From: Rhineura floridana
Taxonomy: Eukaryota > Chordata > Lepidosauria > Squamata > Rhineuridae
DNA length: 64,000 nucleotides
Direction: 5' to 3'
Assembly: GCF_030035675.1 (NCBI RefSeq)
Contig: NC_084489.1
Span: forward strand, 21,787,501 to 21,851,500
Shown here piece by piece: positions 34,606 to 45,540 of this stretch (position 1 is the stretch's first letter; each line of letters starts with the position of its first letter). Position numbers and translations under genes: made by a program. The notes under the pieces are model-generated. The model was not told the DNA's origin, did no database searches, and saw only the letters and a list, made by a program, of their open reading frames with translations.

Positions 34606-35348
34606 CTCAGAACAGAGGCTTATGTCTGGGCTGTCTTTACAGGAATGTTTTAACTTAGATCTGTGCACATTAGTTTTATGGGCATAGAAGCCTTCTCCCT
34701 GGTGTGTATGCTGTCCGAGAAGAGGGAGATTTTAATGCAGGGGTGCTTTCAAGCATCTGTCTGGGCATATTGAAGAATTAGTTGATTAAGTGGACTCTAC
34801 CACATGGACACCAGAAAATGTGCTGATTGGGAGGTTGTAAATCCTTCTGGCATCACTGCTGTATGTTTTGAGGTAAAAGGGCAAGGGGGTTTCTGATCAG
34901 CTGTTGCGTCTGCATTGCCACAGAACATGCCTGACACTGCCTTGATTTGCCTCAGGTTAAAAGCACCCTCTGTGTGGTAATAAAAACAACAAATATGTCT
35001 TTCAGGCCTGCTCAACTTGTTATCCCCTGAGATGGACCCAGCTTTCTAGCCATGTTGTGTGGCCTTGGAGCGTAAGACAGTGGTGACCTGCATCTGGTAG
35101 TTACAAGTGGGTGCAGATGGTTACAAGTGGGTGGTTACAAGCTGGAGAGGGCTGATGTATGTTTTTATAGGCCAGAATGCCAAAGTTTGTAACCTCAGCC
35201 TGTGGAGTGGGACTTCTGAATCTTTTTTCCCCTTTCCTGACAATAACTCCACACACCATTTGGCAAGTCACGTTGGAAACTTAAGGGAGGTTGACAAGTA
35301 CTATCTGAAACAGTGAGAGGAGCTGTTGGCATTGAGAAGCACGCATAA
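34606..35348. other. Intron sequence with a small tandem repeat
   Basis: Part of intron 5 of the BFSP2 pseudogene. A short tandem GTTACAAGTGGGTG occurs three times, imperfectly, near 35098-35145; nothing else. Confidence 0.4.
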
Positions 35349-35454
35349 AAAGACCTGGACCCATGTTACAGAGGCTCTGTGGATTGCTGCCATTCTGACA
35401 GAAGCCTTATTAGCACGTAACTCTAAGCCAAACCATAGGTTTGCAAGAAGGAAC
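35349..35454. repeat. 106-bp segment duplicated at 37121-37234, copy 1
   Basis: Runs from AAAGACCTGGACCCATGTTA to TTTGCAAGAAGGAAC and is almost identical to the second copy, except that the latter has an extra 8-bp CCATTCTG. Sequence diverges sharply on both sides. Confidence 0.85.
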
Positions 35455-35835
35455 AAGTGGGCAGTTACCCAGAGTGAACGTCGTGGTTACTTTGCTCCTC
35501 CCCTGGTCCCGTTGCTGCCATGCTACCCAAGGCTAAGCCATGGTTTGGCTTAGCATTGTGAGTGAACCCAACCTTGTGGTTTCCCCCCAAGCAAACCACA
35601 AGCAGTAAACCAAGAACAAATCTTGGTTGCAGCTCATTGTTTGTTGGGAATGAGACAAACTACAGTGCCTGGGTATGCATATAATGCTAAGCCAAACTAC
35701 GGCTTAGCTCTGAGTATTGTGGCGGCAGCAGGTCTGTGGAGGAGCAAAGCAACTGTGATTTTCCCTCTGGGTACCTGCACACTTTCTTGGTCTCATTAGG
35801 CCATGGTTTAGCTGAGTGTTGCATATCAACCTGGC
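35425..35835. mobile_element. AACCATGG-type inverted-repeat element
   Basis: Outer arms TACCCAGAGTGAACGTCGTG with TTTGCTCCTCC, and in reverse GGAGGAGCAAAGCAACTG with TCTGGGTACC, face each other; TAAGCCAAACCATAGG and GGCCATGGTTTAGC lie outside. A probable non-autonomous DNA transposon overlapping the end of the duplicated segment. Confidence 0.5.
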
Positions 35836-36089
35836 CACAATCTTGAAAAGAACCAAAAGGACACCTACTGATTTCAGTGGGGAAAATTTAAACATTTGCT
35901 TAATGCTCCCACTGTAATTGGTGTGACTTTGAACAATTCAGTTCCAGTCCAATTTCCTGGGTAAGTTAAGTTTTAAAGATATTAAAACTGTGCTAAAAAG
36001 TGGAATTCTCAAGGCTTGATTTCCACAGAACTGTGTGATTGTAATTATAATGGAAAAGACTGTGGTTTCTTCAACACATTTGAAAATGT

Positions 36090-36182
36090 CAGCTGCGTTC
36101 CTATGTGCACTTACTGAGGACTAAGTTCCATTGAACACAGTGGCACTTATTTCTGAGTAAACATGCATAGGATTGCATTGAT
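36090..36182. repeat. Short palindromic repeat (P2 family)
   Basis: TTACTGAGGACTAAGTTCCA then TTTCTGAGTAAACATGCATA and GGATTGCA, about 100 bp upstream of the pseudo-exon 5 donor on the plus coordinate. Confidence 0.55.
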
Positions 36183-36283
36183 CCTCTCCTAACATAAGGC
36201 CTCATATCCATATACCGAATCTGACCATCCTGGCAATGACTGTGTTACACCAGTAAACATACCAGTTTTCATTCCTGACTTAC

Positions 36284-36411
36284 CAGAGTTCTCAGTGATT
36301 CAGTCTCTGCTTGCAGGCTTTGGGTTTTGCAAGCTGTTTCATGAAACTCTGCCCTCAGGGATTCAACTGGTTCTTCCTCTTGGGTTCGTACAGCTGGTAC
36401 TGTCTCTGTGG
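36284..36411 (-). pseudogene. BFSP2: BFSP2 pseudogene exon 5 (open frame)
   Basis: 128 nt, donor GTAAGT. Encodes RTQEEEPVESLRAEFHETAC then [15 protein letters not shown], matching human [20 protein letters not shown]. The acceptor (ATCAACAAG) is weak, and its placement is inferred from phase. Confidence 0.85.
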
Positions 36412-36812
36412 CTTGTTGATAACATGTAACAGTGACAGACAGAAAAACACAGGTTCTCATTTGCCCTTGTAGATCAGTGGCAATTTAAAAGAAAGCTGAT
36501 GAGGTTTTTAATCCATCAGTTTCCCCACTGTTTTATGTAAGCAAATGTAACTCTTGATTGGTTGTGCCGATTGGAGAAAATGGAAGGGAACATTATTTCG
36601 CAGGGTAACTTGGGCAATATTATTTGTAAACATTGTGCACACATGATGAATGGGCAGGCCAAGCTTACTAAGCCTAGCTTTATGGAGTGGTGCTCCAGCT
36701 CCCTAATAATTTCCAAGTGGAAGCCTACACCTGCCTGCTCAAAAACAACCCCCCATTGAGTTTCACTGGACTTAGTCCCAGGCCAATTATATGTAAGATT
36801 ACTCTTGCTTAC

Positions 36813-36964
36813 CTTGGTACACACCAGACTCAACAGTTTCTTTCAATATCTTTCTCCCAATGAATCCAGATTTTCTCCAATATGTCATCCAAGCCAATTC
36901 CAATGGGAGTATCTAGTTCTTCTGATGCTGATACAGCAAGCTGCTTGTAAAGCATCTTGACATC
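36813..36964 (-). pseudogene. BFSP2: BFSP2 pseudogene exon 4 (frameshifted)
   Basis: 152 nt, acceptor TTTCAG, donor [26 protein letters not shown] then [19 protein letters not shown] follow the human frame. After ERN the frame is lost (2-nt deletion or 1-nt insertion) and TGA appears at 36832-36830; VESGVYQ continues in another frame up to the donor. Confidence 0.9.
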
Positions 36965-37120
36965 CTGAAAAGCATCCACACAAGAAAATGTGAGGCACCC
37001 ATTGACATTCTAGCCAAAGGGACGATTTCCTTTGATGCAACTTGGTTGACATCATTCACACATCATCACTATTACAGACTGTTTTTGAAGCCACTTGATT
37101 CCAGTCTTTATATTTTGTAC

Positions 37121-37234
37121 AAAGACCTGGACCCATGTTACAGAGGCTCTGTGGATTGCTGCCATTCTGCCATTCTGACAGAAGCCTTATTAGCACGTAA
37201 CTCTAAGCCAAACCATAGGTTTGCAAGAAGGAAC
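37121..37234. repeat. 114-bp duplicated segment, copy 2, fused to an L2
   Basis: Near-identical to 35349-35454 with an extra CCATTCTG unit. Its right edge is exactly the start of the L2 sequence at ACGGCGTGGG. Confidence 0.85.
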
Positions 37235-37672
37235 ACGGCGTGGGACCGCAATATCTTGTGGAACGCCTCTCCCGCTATGAACCTACCCGGTCACTTCGCT
37301 CAGCATCTAAGGCCCTCCGGGTACCAACCCATCGAGAAGCCCAGAGGACAGTTACTCGATCTAGGGCCTTTTCTGTAGTGGCCCCTGAACTGTGGAACAG
37401 ACTCCCCGAAGAAGTACGCCTGGCGCCTACGCTTCTATCTTTTCGGCGCCAGGTTAAGACCTGGCTATGCTCCCAGGCATTTTAAGCGTTTATGTTATAA
37501 TTTAAATTTTTTATTTTTTATTTTTTTCTTTAGTTGCTGCTTGTGTTTATTGTTTGTTGTCTGATTTTATTGTTGATATTTTGTATTTTAACCTTTTTGT
37601 ACACCGCCCAGAGAGCCACTCGCTATGGGCGGTCTATAAATGAAACAAATAAATAAATAAAATAAATAAATA
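37235..37672 (+). mobile_element. L2-type LINE 3' end in BFSP2 intron 3
   Basis: Plus strand, 5' truncated. An open frame reads [40 protein letters not shown] and [15 protein letters not shown]. Then the 3' UTR with CACCGCCCAGAGAGCCACTC and a tail of AAATAAATAAATAAAATAAA. Low divergence suggests a recent insertion. Confidence 0.92.
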
Positions 37673-39013
37673 ATGTAAATACAAAACACTCCTATTCTGA
37701 TTGGAATTACAGATGATGTTACTTTTCAGAGACAGCTGTTTCTGGAGCAAAGGCTGTCTCATGACGAATAGCTCCATTTTCAGGAGGAACTGTGCAGAAG
37801 TAACTGTTCAGAGTTGCTGGAAGAGGATTTCCAGACAGATATTTTAAATGAAATTATTTTCCTCTTATCCTGTGACAGATGTGACTAGTTGGTGAAGAAA
37901 GTGTTTCTTTTTGGAAGACTCGCTGATCACTTAAAAGTGTATCTGGGTCAACTCACAGGACCATTCAATTTCATCAACCCTGATTGATTGTGCTAAGGGT
38001 GAAACAGTTATCTAAGTGTTCTGCCATAGGCCAAGATTCTAAGATGCAGTCTACTATGCATGTCTACTAAAAAAAAAGTCCGATTGAATTCAATGGGACC
38101 TACTCCCAGGTAAATGTCCATAGGATTGCAGCCTTTGCATGCTATTGCCACCAACCTTTTCATATCCTTTGTCATTGCATGTTAAATTGAGAGAATCTGC
38201 CACGGACTGGACTACTAACTTGTAGTTGAATGTATTTTATATATTTATGTTTTAACCAGTTTCTGTTGTTCTGGGAGGGTTTTTTTGTGAAAGATAACAT
38301 AAACGTTCCTTAAATAATTATATATTTCATCTCGTAGCAATAGGGGATCAGGAGGGTGCCCCAGGAGATCAGGAGTTCCATGCAGGATCCACTCCTCCTT
38401 CTACCTGCCTGCTTGGTAGACGCTCTTCCCACCTTTTTGATTTTTTTACTAGAGGCTAGTAGCGGAGGAAGAGAAGAGAAGCATTCCAGCATGGAAACAC
38501 AGGCTACTAGCCCCTTAGGAGACTAGTAAAAAAGAAAAAAAAAGAGTGCAGGTTAATAACTTTTGTGGGCTTATTTATAAGGCTGATTTTAGTATCTATG
38601 ATTATCTGAATAAAGAGAGGCAATTGTATATGCATAAAAATCTGTGCAACACTATTAAGGTGTTTCTGAGGCAGTATGCAACCTAGTTGAAATGTTTTTT
38701 TCTCAGGTGCTCTGAACTTGGAATTTCGTGTATGTTGATATGGCATTGCTTTACACAGAAATGAAAACAACATATCACTAGAACATATGTTTTTAGGCTG
38801 GTTGCTGACATCTGTTTGAAGAAAGGCTAACTTTTGTCAAAAATAATAGCATTTATTGTTGAATTTTGTGATTAATGCACAGCTCTGAACTGGTTTTATT
38901 TTATTGCATAAGTATAACTTAATGGCAACATCTCGACACCACCAATAAGCAGGTTGCCTTCAATACAATGCAGTAACAGTTGACACATTCTGCTATTCTC
39001 AGCTTTGATTTAC
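37673..39013. other. Rest of BFSP2 intron 3
   Basis: Contains a P2 short palindrome at 38040-38140 (GTCCGATTGAATTCAATGGG and ATAGGATTGCAGCC). Otherwise no feature. Confidence 0.5.
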
Positions 39014-39170
39014 CTCTTCATGATTCTTTGACAGTAAAGTCAATTCTTCTTTCATGCTTTCAATCTGATTCTCTAGGGCCATTCTAGTCAAATTAGCATC
39101 ATCAATCACTTTACAGAGAAAATTAATTTCTTCTTCCACTGCCTTTCTGAACAGTTGCTCATTTTCATAC
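39014..39170 (-). pseudogene. BFSP2: BFSP2 pseudogene exon 3 (open frame)
   Basis: 157 nt, acceptor TTCTGCAG, donor GTAAAT. Encodes [40 protein letters not shown] and [12 protein letters not shown] with no disruption. Closest exon to the human protein. Confidence 0.93.
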
Positions 39171-39254
39171 CTGCAGAAGAAATTGACAGTATGTTAGAAA
39201 CACAATAATACAGAGAGAGCTCATTCTTCTGGAAGATGTGTTTATTATAATTAG

Positions 39255-39345
39255 AGGGATGGGGGACCTGTAGCTTTCAGATGTTGTTGGACTCCAAGTC
39301 CAATCAGCCCTACCTGGCATATGCAGTGGTCAGGTGATGGATGTT
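39255..39345. mobile_element. Half of a palindromic hAT-like MITE in BFSP2 intron 2
   Basis: GGGGGACCTGTAGCTTTCAG and ATGTTGTTGGACTCCAAGTC on the left; the right arm is reduced to GGTGATGGATGTTGTA. Confidence 0.55.
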
Positions 39346-39946
39346 GTACTAAAGTCACAGCTCTGTCCCACTAATAGATGCCCCATGAATTGATCCCCTT
39401 CATTAGTGTTAGCCAGGCCTGTAATAGGGGGGATGGGGGGGGCACCACCCTTCTAGAGCTATGCTTTGCCCCCCTTCCCCAGGATTTTTTGGGGAATTTT
39501 TGAGGGAATCTGCACCAAAGTAGTTCAGTTCATGAAGAATCAGAACATGGGGAAGGTGAAAAGGGACTGTAGTTATAGGCAAAGTCAAGCTTTGAGTCTG
39601 TCATTCCTGGAGATCTCTCAAAAAAGGGCAAGACCATTCAACAGATGAAACTTCATTCATGTGAGTTCTCTGGATGGAGGACTGACTGGGAAGGTCACTG
39701 CCTTTTTCCTGTCCCTGGCCTAGCCCTCACATCCTCTCCACCAGTGACGTGGAGAGGGATTGGCTGGTGCTATGTGCCTACCCCACCCCAAAAATGGCCT
39801 ACCTAGAAATGTGGCTGCCCACCTAACAAGGAAGGCTGGCTGCAGGGCTGGTGTTAACCCCTCTACCGTTATTTCCAGTCTGAATCTTTTTCATTCTTCT
39901 CTTTCATATCAATATAGGAGGAGAAAATTTATCTACGATAGATTAC

Positions 39947-40023
39947 CTGTCTTTAACATTTTCAGCACAGGCTTGAATATTCTCTGTAACAAGCTGAGCA
40001 TGTTTCAGGTCTGCGTCCCCAAC
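39947..40023 (-). pseudogene. BFSP2: BFSP2 pseudogene exon 2
   Basis: 77 nt, acceptor CTCTAG, donor GTAATC. Encodes VGDADLKHAQLVTENIQACA then ENVKD, two residues shorter than human VGEAVLENARLMLQTETIQ; an in-frame difference only. Confidence 0.85.
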
Positions 40024-40294
40024 CTAGAGCAGTTCAAGCAATCAAAATATAAAGAACATATACAATCTGATTCCAGAACTGGATCCTTAATTGGGCTGGA
40101 CGGTGAATTTAGGTAGTTGGGTGTTATACTCAGTTCATTTCTTGCTGGATTCTCCCAGTGAGCTATTGTATAAAAATTACTTGCCACCTGGTACAGTTGC
40201 CAGAAGGGGTAATTTAAAGCAGTCTCCATGTAGTCTCTGGTTCATCGGTCTATGTAAACTGCATAATACAATTTGGATTGTGTAAGTGTAGAGT

Positions 40295-40437
40295 AGGTAT
40301 GGGTAACGTTTAGTCCCCCAGATGTTGCTGAACTGGAACGCCCATCATCCCTGGCCATTGGCCATGCTTTCAGGGGCTGATGGAAGTTGTAGTGTAGCAA
40401 CATCTGGAGGTTCCAGATGTTTGTTCCAAAGGTTCCC
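40295..40437. mobile_element. Palindromic hAT-like MITE in BFSP2 intron 1
   Basis: CCCCCAGATGTTGCTGAACT on the left and AGCAACATCTGGAGG on the right around CCATTGGCCATGC; a second CAGATGTTTG follows, from a small duplication at the right end. Confidence 0.7.
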
Positions 40438-41740
40438 TACACCTGGTGCTGAAATTGATTTGTAGTAGGTTTCGTACTGGTTTCACACAATGTGTAATTA
40501 ACTTGTGAATTTCACTATGCTCCACAAATGTGTGTAAATCTTGTGAAAGGTCTATCTGGATATTAATAATAATGTCAATGGAAACTCCATGTATCAGAGC
40601 AGGATACCTCTGAATCCTAGTTCCTTACAACTAAAGGAAACGACATTTTAAAAAATATGGAATGAAGAACAAACTAAGCCGCTCCACCCATCCCTCCCCT
40701 CATGGCAATAGCTAAAAGGAGTACTATATAGGCAGTTCAAATCAATATTAATTATGAAAAATTATTAAAAGTTCTCTGACAGGAAGGATCATTTACAGTA
40801 AAAGAAAAGATCACACACACAATTAAACCTTTATAAGATAAGACGGTTGATTGCTATCAGGTATTAGTATATTATGATTTTTAATCAGGGGAAAAAATCT
40901 CAGTCAGGTTGTCCATATCCAATCGCACAGCACCTTATTGTGCCTCCTCTAGGATAGATCGGTGAATTGGGGCATTTGGCTACTTTTTGTTAATGACCAA
41001 AATTCAACACAGAGTTGAGCGCATTGGAATCAATGGACTGAAGTGTACAAATTCATTCTGTATTGGATTGTGGCCATACTTGTTTTATTGCTTTAAAATG
41101 AAGGGTGCAATCCAATTAAAGAATTGTCAATAAATCAAATAATTACATGCATTTTAGTTGATTCATATATTGATTACATTTGCAAAACAATTGTATATGG
41201 TTCAGAACAAAATGTCTGCAACAGAAAGCACGTTTTCATTACCTTTTGGTTGATGTGCACGTGTCATGGTAGTAAGCTACGTCTTAGAAGTGGCATGCCT
41301 TGTCCGTGAGAGAATGTCACTTAATTCTTTGGTCCTTGGAAGAGTGTCTCGGGGGCCATAGGATAGAGTGGATCTTTCTTTCTGCTGCAGGCAGAGGTTC
41401 ACAGATGGAGAAAGAGGTCTGCCCTCACAAGTGTTCCTGTTACGGGCTGGAAAATTCTCACAGGCCATTCATCACACGCACAAAACATGACTTGTGGTAG
41501 GTTCCTGGTGGAACAGACCCTTATGTTGTCACCAACTATATGAACCATTCACTCACACGATTCAAGCACTTCCCTGCATGGAGATTTGGCCTTATGCACA
41601 GCTGAGGTTGCCAGTTTTTGAAATAAAAAATGTGGTCACCTAGGTGGAGCCTAGGGGCAGGGCAGGACAGGGAACAGAACCTAGTAGTTTCTGCCTGGTC
41701 TGAGAGTAAAACCTGGCACAAATGCTGTGTAATAGCTAAG

Positions 41741-41866
41741 GCAGCGATGGGGAAACTGTGGTCCTGCAGATGCTGTTAGACTCCATTTCCCATCAGCCCC
41801 AGCCAGCATACCCAGTGGCCAGGGATGATGGGAATTGTAGTCCAACAATATCTGGAAGTCCACACC
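41741..41866. mobile_element. Palindromic hAT-like MITE in BFSP2 intron 1
   Basis: GGGGAAACTGTGGTCCTGCA left; GTAGTCCAACAATATCTGGA and GTCCACACC right; centre CAGCCCCAGCCAGCATACCC. Confidence 0.7.
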
Positions 41867-42076
41867 AGACCTGAAGTGTACGGTTAAAAGGGGTGGTAGT
41901 GATAGCTTTGGGAAAAATCAATAGCCTGCTTTCCTGGTGAGTGGAGCGAAAACAGGCCAGTTTTCCCCTGGTTAGTTGGCAGAGGAACTGCCAACTCAGG
42001 ATATTTCTCAGGATAAAAGCTCCAGCATCTGCGCAGAAAGTAGTTTGTGTCCGTGAATACCATTCACTATTTAGAC

Positions 42077-42872
42077 GAGTGGTGGAGAACCCCAAGCCCG
42101 TGAGCCACTTCTGGTTGACCACTCCATTTCATCCAGCCCATGGCCAAATTTCTAAATCAACATTTTTCCCTTCCTCATGGAACTCTCTGGCCCACGGTAT
42201 CACCTGGCCTACTCTGAACTCTCCAGAGATGGTGAATGTGGGGCCGCAGTAAGTCACTCGTTTCTCCCTCTCTGGAGTCAGCCAACCAGCTTGTCCCTCT
42301 GTGTGACCCACTCCAGTGTTTAGAGCAGGCCAGATGATGGTGCAGGCTGAGGGATGGGTCACATGGAGGACTAAGCTGGCTGGGAGAGCTGCGTCACCAC
42401 ATCTATATTGTAGGAGGAGGTGGAGCCATTGGCAGCTGCACCACGTGAAGGGAAGTGGGAAGGTCATCCTGTTAATTACATTCCACCTCTCCTCCTCCTG
42501 GGGACAGGTGAGGTATGTCAGTAACCACCCAAAGAGCAGTGCCCACTGACCCCTTAGCTCCTGCAGCTGCTGTCACTGCCAGGAGAAAGGGTGAGATTGT
42601 CATGAGGAAGGGGGTTAATGTTGGCGGAGGGGTCAAAAGAGACAGAGAGATGGAGTAGGGAAAGCAGGGGAAAGCCATGTTTGATCTGGAGGTAGAGAGA
42701 GAAGATCGTAGTTTCCATCTTACACTCAACTGGAATGATGTCAACTCTGTCCGTTTTTGGCCCTGGCTCCACCCACCAGCAGTTCTGGCTCCGCCCACCA
42801 CTGTCACTGACTCTCAGTTGGCTTTTTCTATTGTCACTGGCCCTTTGTAGAAGAAAGGTTCCTCACCTCTGC
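42077..42872. mobile_element. Possible hAT-like element, about 0.8 kb
   Basis: Left end GGTGGAGAACCCCAAGCCCG and right end AAAGGTTCCTCACCTCTG are imperfect inverted complements of the type seen at 18994 and 34245. The GC-rich interior shows no open frame of note. Boundaries uncertain. Confidence 0.4.
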
Positions 42873-43179
42873 TTCATGCCTCGTCACTGCAGGATGAAAG
42901 CCACCATTCTTAACTGGTTTATTGATTTATTAGAGAATCCAATTATGTTTGTACACGTTGACTGTTAGGCCTGCATCTTTTCACGTGCCTGTCCAATTGG
43001 CACATTTATTTATTTGTATTAGCTACTATTTACACTGAGTCCTGCTGGTGATTTTTGCTAGCTGAATGTCAGTTAATTGTGGCTTGTTATTTAGTACTTC
43101 ATTATAGTGTTGTCTGTTCTAGTAAAATGGGCTGTTAGGAATTGAGTATTATTGTACTGATTGTTCAAACGTCTTATTC

Positions 43180-43345
43180 TGTGGTTTTGTTAGCATTGTT
43201 TAAATATTTATTTTTTGTATTGAACTTGATTGTTGTGGAATATTGTTTGGAGCAATATTATTGTTAATATAGTTATATCTGTTGCGAGCCATTGTGAGCG
43301 CAGTATATCCTGAAAAGGGGGTTGTATATAAACTTGAACAATTGC
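43180..43345 (+). mobile_element. Old LINE 3' tail
   Basis: GCGAGCCATTGTGAGCGCAG, then GGGGGTTGTATATAAACTTG, matches the usual LINE 3' ending in this genome; no coding part. Confidence 0.4.
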
Positions 43346-43649
43346 TTCCCAGCCCACCCCAGCACTCTATTTCTGGTAGCTGAGAACTCATTTATTTCTG
43401 AATTAAAACTGGAGGCATGCTTAACTCATATCCAGAATGTTTTTAGCACATGTTAAGACAGAATTCTCACCCCCTGAGAAGTTCGCCCAACTGCATTTCT
43501 GCCTGAGTCACTGATGTGAGTGTGCTGTGCTTTTGTTGGAAGGCTGCAAACCCAAAGCAGTGATTCAGGCAGAGACACAACAGTCAGCAACCTCTTAGGG
43601 CCAGTAATTCTGCGGTCTCTGCTCTGGGAGTGACTAAATCACACAGTGG

Positions 43650-45198
43650 TGCCATTATGTCATTTTCAAAAAAGGGATCCAGAGGGGATCCCGGAAATTA
43701 CAGGCCAGTTAGCTTAACTTCTGTCCCTGGAAAACTGGTAGAAAGTATTATTAAAGCTAGATTAACTAAGCACATAGAAGAACAAGCCTTGCTGAAGCAG
43801 AGCCAGCATGGCTTCTGCAAGGGAAAGTCCTGTCTCAGTAACCTATTAGAATTCTTTGAGAGTGTCAACAAGCATATAGATAGAGGTGATCCAGTGGACA
43901 TAGTGTACTTAGACTTTCAAAAAGCGTTTGACAAGGTACCTCACCAAAGGCTTCTGAGGAAGCTTAGCAGTCATGGAATAAGAGGAGAGGTCCTCTTGTG
44001 GATAAGGAATTGGTTAAGAAGCAGAAAGCAGAGAGTAGGAATAAACGGACAGTTCTCCCAATGGAGGGCTGTAGAAAGTGGAGTCCCTCAAGGATCGGTA
44101 TTGGGACCTGTACTTTTCAACTTGTTCATTAATGACCTAGAATTAGGAGTGAGCAGTGAAGTGGCCAAGTTTGCTGACGACACTAAATTGTTCAGGGTTG
44201 TTAAAACAAAAAGGGATTGCGAAGAGCTCCAAAAAGACCTCTCCAAACTGAGTGAATGGGCGGAAAAATGGCAAATGCAATTCAATATAAACAAGTGTAA
44301 AATTATACATATTGGAGCAAAAAATCTTAATTTCACATATACGCTCATGGGGTCTGAACTGGCGGTGACCGACCAGGAGAGAGACCTCGGGGTTGTAGTG
44401 GACAGCACGATGAAAATGTCGACCCAGTGTGCGGCAGCTGTGAAAAAGGCAAATTCCATGCTAGCAATAATTAGGAAAGGTATTGAAAATAAAACAGCCG
44501 ATATCATAATGCCGTTGTATAAATCTATGGTGCGGCCCCATTTGGAATACTGTGTACAGTTCTGGTCGCCTCATCTCAAAAAGGATATTATAGAGTTGGA
44601 AAAGGTTCAGAAGAGGGCAACCAGAATGATCAAGGGGATGGAGCGACTCCCTTACGATGAAAGGTTGCAGCATTTGGGGCTTTTTAGTTTAGAGAAAAGG
44701 CGGGTCAGAGGAGACATGATAGAAGTGTGTAAAATTATGCATGGCATTGAGAAAGTGGATAGAGAAAAGTTCTTCTCCCTCTCTCATAATACTAGAACTC
44801 GTGGACATTCAAAGAAGCTGAATGTTGGAAGATTCAGGACAGACGAAAGGAAGTACTTCTTTACTCAGCGCATAGTTAAACTATGGAATTTGCTCCCACA
44901 AGATGCAGTAATGGCCACCAGCTTGGATGGCTTTAAAAGAAGATTAGACAAATTCATGGAGGACAGGGCTATCAATGGCTACTAGCCATGATGGCTGTGC
45001 TGTGCCACCCTAGTCAGAGGCAGCATGCTTCTGAAAACCAGTTGCCGGAAGCCTCAGGAGGGGAGAGTGTTCTTGCACTCGGGTCCTGCTTGCGGGCTTC
45101 CCCCAGGCACCTGGTTGGCCACTGTGAGAACAGGATGCTGGACTAGATGGGCCACTGGCCTGATCCAGCAGGCTCTTCTTATGTTCTTATGTTCTTAA
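43650..45198 (+). mobile_element. CR1-type LINE, 5'-truncated, RT frame open
   Basis: The largest intact frame in the window (ending TAG at 44983-44985, about 440 codons belonging to the element). RT landmarks in order: GNYRPVSLTSVPGKLVESII, QHGFCKGKSCLSNLLEF, VYLDFQKAFDKVPHQRLLRK, SGVPQGSVLGPVLFNLFIND, KFADDTKLFRVV, then the C-terminal [16 protein letters not shown] and GLFSLEKRRVRGDMIEV. The catalytic YLDF and FADD aspartates are present. The 3' UTR ends in TTCTTATG repeats as in CR1 elements of birds and reptiles. The endonuclease domain is missing because of 5' truncation, so the copy cannot be autonomous. It lies in intron 1 of the BFSP2 pseudogene, antisense to it. Confidence 0.95.
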
Positions 45199-45365
45199 CT
45201 CTGGAGTTAATGATCTTAAGGGAAGACGCCCCTCTCTGGATGGCAAAGTGTACTACTTTAAAATGCGGTTAGACAGTTGTGTTTGGCTCTACTAATCATT
45301 CTGCTGTGTGAAGCCCTGGGCTTCTGTCCCAAAGTCTTGCCCTGAGAACAGAGATGCTGTAGAAT

Positions 45366-45530
45366 TATTTATTTTATTTTATTACATTTATATCCCACCT
45401 TTCTTTATTCAAAGAACCCAAGGTGGCATACATGCAGTTCCCAGGTGGTCTCTCATCCAGGCACTGACCAGACCCAGACCTGCTTAGCTTCAGCAATGAG
45501 GTAGCCTTATGGGCCTTCAGACCATACCCC
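45366..45530 (-). mobile_element. 5S-rRNA-derived SINE
   Basis: Reverse complement reads GAAGCTAAGCAGGTCTGGGT, then CTGGTCAGTGCCTGGATGAG and AGACCACCTGGGAA. This matches the internal promoter half of vertebrate 5S rRNA (A box/IE/C box order) with substitutions. It is followed by CACCTTGGGTTCTTTGAATA and a GGGATATAAATG-type 3' tail ending in A-rich repeats. The first part of the 5S head is diverged. Not a functional 5S gene. Confidence 0.85.
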
Positions 45531-45540
45531 GCTCCTGGTG

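Noticed and set aside
36516-36833. Minus-strand open frame around BFSP2 exon 4
   Set aside because: It is in the shifted frame of the pseudo-exon and runs into intron; no homology beyond the VESG stretch.
43630-44985. Large open frame as a host gene
   Set aside because: Its motifs are CR1 reverse transcriptase and it is followed by a CR1 3' UTR and tail.
45431-45530. Functional 5S rRNA gene
   Set aside because: The first half is diverged and a SINE-type tail follows; no terminator in the correct place.
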